Position numbers and translations under genes: made by a program
Assembly: GCA_964420995.1 (NCBI GenBank)
Contig: CAYQUX010000010.1
Span: 62,001-126,000, forward strand
Reading direction: 5' to 3'
Source: Leptolinea sp964420995
GTDB lineage: Bacteria > Chloroflexota > Anaerolineae > Anaerolineales > Anaerolineaceae
DNA length: 64,000 bases
Part shown: positions 59,342 through 64,000 of the stretch, piece after piece
Numbering within the stretch: position 1 is the first letter of the stretch
How the letters are laid out: each line of letters opens with the position of its first letter
Notes under the pieces: model-generated
What the model saw: the letters and a program-made list of their open reading frames with translations, nothing else
Told to the model about the DNA's origin: nothing
Databases searched by the model: none

Positions 59342-60322
59342 ATGCCAAAGAACACTGCCAGAGCTGTTTCTCATCCCAATATCGCTTTCATAAAATACTG
59401 GGGCAATCGGGATGCCAACCTGCGCATTCCAATGAGCGGCTCCATTTCCATGAATCTGGCCGGGCTTGAAACCACTACGCAGGTCACATTTGATCATACT
59501 CTCAAGGCTGACACATTCCAGCTTAATGGCAAACCGGCAGATTTATCACAGGTGAAACGGGTTTCCAATTTCGTTGACCTGATCCGCTTATTGGCAGGAA
59601 TAACCACTTTCGCGCAGGTGGAAAGTACGAACAATTTCCCCACAGGTGCGGGGATTGCTTCCTCCGCCGCGGCGTTTTCTGCCCTGGCGCTGGCCGGAAG
59701 CAATGCCGCGGGTATTTCGCTGAATGAAAAACAATTATCCTGCCTTGCGCGACGCGGCTCAGGATCCGCGTGCCGTTCCGTCCCGGGTGGTTTCGTGGAA
59801 TGGCTTCCGGGCTCTTCAGATGAAGATTCGTACGCCGTTTCGCTGGCATCTGCCGGCGATTGGGACCTTGTGGATGTGATCGCGGTTGTGGCGGCAGGGG
59901 AAAAAAAGGTCGGTTCCAGTGAGGGACACAGCCTTGCTCCAACCAGCCCTCTTCAGGCAGCCCGCCTGGCGGATTCACCCCGCCGATTGGACCTCTGCCG
60001 AAAATCCATATTGACCCGTGATTTTGACTCTCTGGCATCAGTCATGGAATTGGATAGTGATATGATGCATGCCGTTATGATGACATCATCGCCAGCCCTT
60101 TTTTACTGGGAACCGGATTCCCTGCGTATCATCAAGGCTATTCCAGCCTGGCGAAAAGAAGGCATTCCCTGCGCGTACACACTGGACGCGGGACCCAACG
60201 TGCATATAATTTGTCCGGCAGCCAGTGTAGGGGATGTCCGGCAAAAGCTGGAATCCCTCGAATGCGTTCAAACCATTTTGTCTGCTTCCGCAGGCGGCCC
60301 GGCTCGCTTGCTTTCTGATTAG
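59342..60322 (+). CDS. Diphosphomevalonate decarboxylase-like GHMP enzyme (possibly phosphomevalonate decarboxylase)
   Basis: A 326-residue GHMP-fold protein: N-terminal HPNIAFIKYWGNRD, the phosphate loop FPTGAGIASSAAAFSALA, RRGSGSACRSVPGGFVEW, and catalytic Asp in YTLDAGPNVH. It decarboxylates a phosphorylated mevalonate to an isopentenyl phosphate. Residue 22 is Asn where classical decarboxylases have Lys (KYWGKRD). In the chloroflexote Roseiflexus a homologue acts on mevalonate 5-phosphate in an alternative pathway, so either substrate is possible here. GAAGGA precedes the ATG. No other mevalonate gene except the thiolase at 5.7 kb is in the window. Confidence 0.85.
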   Translation: MPKNTARAVSHPNIAFIKYWGNRDANLRIPMSGSISMNLAGLETTTQVTFDHTLKADTFQLNGKPADLSQVKRVSNFVDLIRLLAGITTFAQVESTNNFPTGAGIASSAAAFSALALAGSNAAGISLNEKQLSCLARRGSGSACRSVPGGFVEWLPGSSDEDSYAVSLASAGDWDLVDVIAVVAAGEKKVGSSEGHSLAPTSPLQAARLADSPRRLDLCRKSILTRDFDSLASVMELDSDMMHAVMMTSSPALFYWEPDSLRIIKAIPAWRKEGIPCAYTLDAGPNVHIICPAASVGDVRQKLESLECVQTILSASAGGPARLLSD

Positions 60323-60414
60323 AAGTTTATAAGACAGATTAAATTCAGCTTCAAAGTGGCTATAATACAAAAAGACAGGCTTGCCTTGCCTGATATGCAA
60401 ACATAGGAAAAAAA

Positions 60415-61503
60415 ATGGACTTTACACTTATTCAAACGATCTTTGAATTTATCATCGCCTTTGGTATTCTCTTATTCCTGCATGAATTTGGCCACTTCAT
60501 TATCTCCCGCATGTTCGGGATTGAAGTGGAGGAATTTGGGTTTGGTTTTCCTCCCCGGCTGGTTCGCCTGTTCACCTGGAAAGGGACAGAATTTACCCTG
60601 AATTGGATTCCTTTTGGAGCGTTTGTGCGCCCGAAAGGTGAAAATGATCCTGCGGTTTCCGGTGGCCTGGCATCCGCGAATCCCTGGAAGCGCCTCGGTG
60701 TACTGGTTGGCGGACCTTTCGTAAATATTCTGACCGGCATTGTTATCTTCGCCATACTTTTTTCAAAGACCGGTGTGCCGGATACAAAGAAAGTACAGAT
60801 CATGGAGGTTGCCAAGGGCTCACCTGCCGAAATGGCTGGCATCCTTCCGAATGACATTATTGTGAAAGTAAATACAACGGAGATTACCGACGCCACGCAG
60901 CTTTCCAGCATTGTTAAAGCCAACCTTGGAAAAGAAATCGAATTAAGCCTTTCTCGTCAGGATAAAATAATCGACGTCAAAGCCACTCCGCGGGTCAACC
61001 CGCCGCCAGATCAGGGTTCTCTCGGAATTGTCATGGGCAACCCTGTCAGACCGATCACGGTCTGGCAGGCGATACCGTATTCGCTGATGACCACAGGCGC
61101 TCAGGGAGCTGCCTTGATCACCATGCCGATTATGTTGATCAGGGGGCAGGTCGCTGCTGAAGATGCCCGCATGGTCGGGCCGGTGGGTATGTATGATATC
61201 TATTCGCAGGTACGCAGCCGCGATATATCAGCAGAGTCGAAACCCTCAAGTCCGGCTGCCGACACAATGAATCGCTTCTGGCTGCTGGGTGTAATCTCCA
61301 TCGCTTTGGGATTTACCAACCTTCTGCCAATCCCGGCACTCGATGGCGGCCGGATTCTTTTCGTCCTTCCTGAGTTGTTATTCCGCAAGCGAGTCCCCGC
61401 ACAATACGAAAACATGATTCATCTGATTGGTTTTGCCGCGCTTCTGGCTCTCATGGTGTATGTGACCACGCAGGATATTACCAACAGAATTATTCTTCCC
61501 TGA
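60415..61503 (+). CDS. rseP: Site-2 protease, RseP/RIP family zinc metalloprotease
   Basis: A 362-residue M50B protease: HEFGH zinc motif (His23, Glu24, His27) in the first helix, one PDZ domain near 120-200, and the LPIPALDGGRILF motif near 305-317 with the third zinc ligand Asp. It cuts membrane-bound anti-sigma factors or signal-peptide remnants. The usual substrates cannot be inferred. A TATAAT at 60361-60366 is a candidate -10 box. It is followed 15 bp later by the HEAT gene. Confidence 0.93.
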   Translation: MDFTLIQTIFEFIIAFGILLFLHEFGHFIISRMFGIEVEEFGFGFPPRLVRLFTWKGTEFTLNWIPFGAFVRPKGENDPAVSGGLASANPWKRLGVLVGGPFVNILTGIVIFAILFSKTGVPDTKKVQIMEVAKGSPAEMAGILPNDIIVKVNTTEITDATQLSSIVKANLGKEIELSLSRQDKIIDVKATPRVNPPPDQGSLGIVMGNPVRPITVWQAIPYSLMTTGAQGAALITMPIMLIRGQVAAEDARMVGPVGMYDIYSQVRSRDISAESKPSSPAADTMNRFWLLGVISIALGFTNLLPIPALDGGRILFVLPELLFRKRVPAQYENMIHLIGFAALLALMVYVTTQDITNRIILP

Positions 61504-61518
61504 CAGGTTCATGCATCC

Positions 61519-62607
61519 ATGCCCGAAAAAAGTAGTTCTGTTCCTTTCCAATCTGTAGTTGATGCCCTTGTTGAAACCGGCAAGACATTTTCATCAAGTT
61601 ATCTATCCCGGTTTTCTGATATTCAATCGGAGGATCTGGCGTTATTAAAGAAGAATTGGGATGACATCAAGCCTAAACGTCGTTTGAAGCTGGTGGAAGA
61701 CCTGATCCAGTTCAACGAGCATAACACCATTGTCTGTTTTGATGACGTTGCCGGGATATTTCTTAAAGATGAAGACGCTCGCGTACGCACTGCTGGAATT
61801 CGTCTTCTCCGCGAGTCGGAAGATCCACGTTTTGTGGAGCAATTCATTCATTTACTGGAGCATGACAAACAGCTGATCGTCAGAGCCGCGGCCGCCAGCG
61901 GGCTTGGGCCGTATGTCCTGCTGGGCGAACTGGATAAAATTTCCCACGAAAAACTTGCCCGAATTGAACGTGCCCTGCTCCCTCGGGTCACCGGTACGGA
62001 TGACGACCTGGTACGCAGAAGCGCCCTGGAAGCCATGGGTTACTCCAGCCGCAAAGAGATGACTCGTTTGATCTCTGAAGCTTTTGAAGAAAGTGATCCT
62101 GACTGGGTGGCCAGCGCGCTGGTTGCCATGGGCCGCTCAGCCTCAGAGGAATGGGAAATGCACATTCTGCGGAGCCTGTTCCACCCAGATTCAGTTGTCC
62201 GCCTGGAAGCCATTCGCGCGGCTGGTGCGTTGACCTTGACACGCGCTGTGGAACCATTGCTTGAAATGCTCGATTCAGGTGAAGAGATGAACCGGGAACT
62301 TCGTTTCGCAGCCATCTGGGCGCTTTCAGAGATTGGCGGTGAAAAAGCCAACGCCGCCCTTGAAGCGCTATTGGATAATGCCGCCACTGACGAAGAAGCG
62401 GATTTCATCGAAGAAGCCATCGAGAACATTGGCTCCGGTACGGCGTCCTTTGGTCTGGATTTTCTTGACCTTGACAGCCTGACCCACGACCGCCACGCGG
62501 AGGATGATACAGACAATGATCTCTACGATGATGAGTTGGATGAAGACGATGATGAATTTGATGAAAAATCCCGTTCAAGCCGGGGAGCAGACTACGGTTA
62601 TGACTGA
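61519..62607 (+). CDS. HEAT-repeat protein with acidic tail
   Basis: A 362-residue soluble protein made of repeated helix pairs (for example VEDLIQFNEHNTI, DEDARVRTAGIRLLRESEDP, SDPDWVASALVAMGRSAS, HPDSVVRLEAIRAAGAL, MNRELRFAAIWALSEIGG) typical of HEAT/armadillo repeats, residues about 60-310, and a very acidic C-terminus rich in Asp and Glu. HEAT proteins are scaffolds for protein binding. Its close link to rseP and the acylphosphatase is unexplained. The last 8 bases overlap the acylphosphatase start. Confidence 0.8.
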   Translation: MPEKSSSVPFQSVVDALVETGKTFSSSYLSRFSDIQSEDLALLKKNWDDIKPKRRLKLVEDLIQFNEHNTIVCFDDVAGIFLKDEDARVRTAGIRLLRESEDPRFVEQFIHLLEHDKQLIVRAAAASGLGPYVLLGELDKISHEKLARIERALLPRVTGTDDDLVRRSALEAMGYSSRKEMTRLISEAFEESDPDWVASALVAMGRSASEEWEMHILRSLFHPDSVVRLEAIRAAGALTLTRAVEPLLEMLDSGEEMNRELRFAAIWALSEIGGEKANAALEALLDNAATDEEADFIEEAIENIGSGTASFGLDFLDLDSLTHDRHAEDDTDNDLYDDELDEDDDEFDEKSRSSRGADYGYD

Positions 62608-62905
62608 TGCCAACCCGATTTCCGATCTCACACGCCTGCACGCTGTCGTCGAAGGACATGTGCAGGGTGTGGGATTCCGCTACTTTGTATTGACACGCGC
62701 GCAGCAGTTAAACCTTTCCGGCTGGGTTCGCAATACATCCGAAGGGAATGTCGAAGTTATGGCGGAAGGTACCCGCGATAGCCTGGACGAGTTAATGGAT
62801 TCACTTCGCAAAGGACCGCGTTCATCCTTTGTTACCAATGTACGGGAAAACTGGGAACCCGGCCGGGGGGAATTCCGCATTTTTGATGTGCGGTCAACCC
62901 ATTGA
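62600..62905 (+). CDS. acyP: Acylphosphatase
   Basis: A 101-residue enzyme with the signature VEGHVQGVGFRYFVLTRAQ, catalytic Arg in GVGFR, and Asn in SGWVRNTSEGNVEV. It hydrolyses acyl phosphates such as carbamoyl phosphate or 1,3-bisphosphoglycerate. The ATG at 62600 overlaps the HEAT gene stop; a longer frame further upstream only reads the HEAT tail in another frame. It converges on uvrB with 2 bp between the stop codons. Confidence 0.93.
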   Translation: MTDANPISDLTRLHAVVEGHVQGVGFRYFVLTRAQQLNLSGWVRNTSEGNVEVMAEGTRDSLDELMDSLRKGPRSSFVTNVRENWEPGRGEFRIFDVRSTH

Positions 62906-62907
62906 AG

Positions 62908-64000
62908 TTACTCTTCTCCCGTCAATAATCGAATCTTCTTCCAGGGCGGCATTTCGGACTGGTCAGCCAGATCGTTGCGTAATTCATAAATCTGGTCACG
63001 CAACGCGGCCGCTTTCTCAAATTCAAGGTCTTTAGCCGCCTGCTTCATCTGCTTCTCCATTTCATGGATGATGCGTTGAAGCTCTTTGGTGGGGACCACA
63101 CCGGAACCCTGCCCGGCATGGTATTCCGCCTTTTTTTCGGCAATGGAGGGGGACAGTGATAATCGTTCTGTCAGGTCGTGTACCGCTTTCATCACGGTAA
63201 CGGGCTCTATATTATGCTCACGGTTGTAGGCTGATTGCTTTTCCCGGCGCCGGTTGGTCTCTTCAATGGCAAATTTCATCGAATCGGTCATCGTATCCGC
63301 GTACATGATGACTGTTCCATTTACGTTTCGCGCCGCGCGGCCAATGGTCTGAATGAGCGCCGTTCCTGAACGCAGGAAACCTTCCTTGTCCGCGTCCAGT
63401 ATTCCGATCAAGGAAACCTCGGGGAGATCAAGTCCTTCACGTAAAAGGTTGATGCCCACAAGTACATCATAAGTCCCCAGGCGCAGGTCGCGCAGAATAC
63501 TGACGCGTTCCAGCGTGTCCACCTCGGAGTGGAGGTAATGTACCTTGATACCGATCTCTTTCAGATAGTCCGACAGGTCCTCAGACATGCGTTTGGTCAG
63601 GGTGGTCACCAGGGTGCGTTCTCCCTGGGCAACCCGTTTATTGATTTCCGTGATCAGGTCATCCACTTGACCCTTGGTCGGGCGGACTTCCACCTGGGGA
63701 TCAATTAAGCCGGTTGGGCGGATGATCTGCTCGGCAATCTGTTCGGCGTGTTCCAATTCATACGGACCGGGTGTGGCCGAGGTGTAAATTGTGTGCCCCA
63801 TGCGCGATTCGAATTCCCGGAACATCAACGGCCGGTTGTCCAACGCGGAGGGCAGCCGGAAGCCATATTCGGATAGCACCTTCTTGCGTGACTGATCACC
63901 GTTGTACATGCCGCGAACCTGCGGTATGGTCATATGAGATTCATCAATGAACAGCAGGTATTCGCTGGGTAAATAATCCATCAATGTCCACGGGGCTGAC
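62908..64000 (-). CDS. uvrB: Excinuclease ABC subunit B, C-terminal part, cut by window edge
   Basis: About 364 C-terminal codons of UvrB: SAPWTLMDYLPSEYLLFIDESH (motif II), the SATPGPYE block, LVTTLTKRMSEDL, VGINLLREGLDLPEVSLIGILDADKEGFLRS, QTIGRAARN (motif VI) and a C-terminal UVR motif helix (MEKQMKQAAKDLEFEKAAALRDQIYELR) that binds UvrC. The N-terminal half lies beyond the window. It is the damage-verification subunit of nucleotide excision repair. Confidence 0.97.
   Translation of the reverse strand, partial: SAPWTLMDYLPSEYLLFIDESHMTIPQVRGMYNGDQSRKKVLSEYGFRLPSALDNRPLMFREFESRMGHTIYTSATPGPYELEHAEQIAEQIIRPTGLIDPQVEVRPTKGQVDDLITEINKRVAQGERTLVTTLTKRMSEDLSDYLKEIGIKVHYLHSEVDTLERVSILRDLRLGTYDVLVGINLLREGLDLPEVSLIGILDADKEGFLRSGTALIQTIGRAARNVNGTVIMYADTMTDSMKFAIEETNRRREKQSAYNREHNIEPVTVMKAVHDLTERLSLSPSIAEKKAEYHAGQGSGVVPTKELQRIIHEMEKQMKQAAKDLEFEKAAALRDQIYELRNDLADQSEMPPWKKIRLLTGEE

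Noticed and set aside
62504..62600. Longer acylphosphatase with a Met-rich N-terminus
   Set aside because: That part is the acidic HEAT tail read in another frame; family alignment starts at the ATG at 62600.

Overview
The window reads as one contiguous piece of a bacterial chromosome, most likely from the Chloroflexota (class Anaerolineae or close by). This placement is an inference from gene content and protein style: Thr/Pro-rich extracellular LysM and NBR1-Ig proteins, a mevalonate-type decarboxylase, an archaeal/SCP-like thiolase, a cupin-type phosphoglucose isomerase, an AlkZ-related protein and unusually long GH13 enzymes. No rRNA, tRNA, CRISPR array, insertion sequence or prophage was seen. 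Both ends cut a gene: hemW at the left edge and uvrB at the right edge.

Layout. 1-5.7 kb: hemW (partial), a zinc-ribbon/LysM membrane protein, trxB, a cyclase-family hydrolase, a GH13 amylase and a small four-helix membrane protein. 5.7-13.6 kb: thiolase, an AlkZ-related protein, a 1151-residue GH13 protein, a GH57 enzyme and an NDUFA9-like SDR; with the first amylase these form an alpha-glucan group. 13.7-17.5 kb: a tight five-gene run around a divergent FtsZ-like protein. 17.6-21.1 kb: phosphatidylcholine synthase, an SMR transporter, secF and secD. 21.2-31.1 kb: asd and lysC, two two-component systems, an NBR1-Ig lipoprotein, a diguanylate cyclase and a rhodanese. 31.1-32.6 kb: PadR plus ferredoxin-nitroreductase.

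32.7-52.2 kb is a catabolic island for an unidentified carbohydrate or sugar acid. Three transcription units start from promoters with perfect TTGACA-N16-TATAAT boxes, and each is followed at once by the same 15-bp element (TTATGTTCGTACATT). They are deoC-FGGY kinase-acetoacetate decarboxylase-like(-GntR); a lactonase-like amidohydrolase, cupin PGI, 2-hydroxyacid dehydrogenase, KDPG aldolase and shikimate-dehydrogenase-like gene; and IclR, binding protein, two permeases, a small membrane protein, two ATPases, MRJP/SMP-30-like lactonase, a second FGGY kinase, DapA-type aldolase and a nitroreductase. They appear to be one regulon.

52.3-59.2 kb is a histidine operon (hisG-C-B-H-A-F-I-E plus a HAD phosphatase). 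It is preceded by what looks like a transcription attenuator: a 17-codon leader peptide with three consecutive His codons, apparently translated from a leaderless mRNA, then a strong intrinsic terminator just before hisG. The window closes with mvaD-like, rseP, a HEAT-repeat protein, acylphosphatase and uvrB (partial). The items most worth following up are the his attenuator, the three-promoter catabolic regulon and the FtsZ-like operon.
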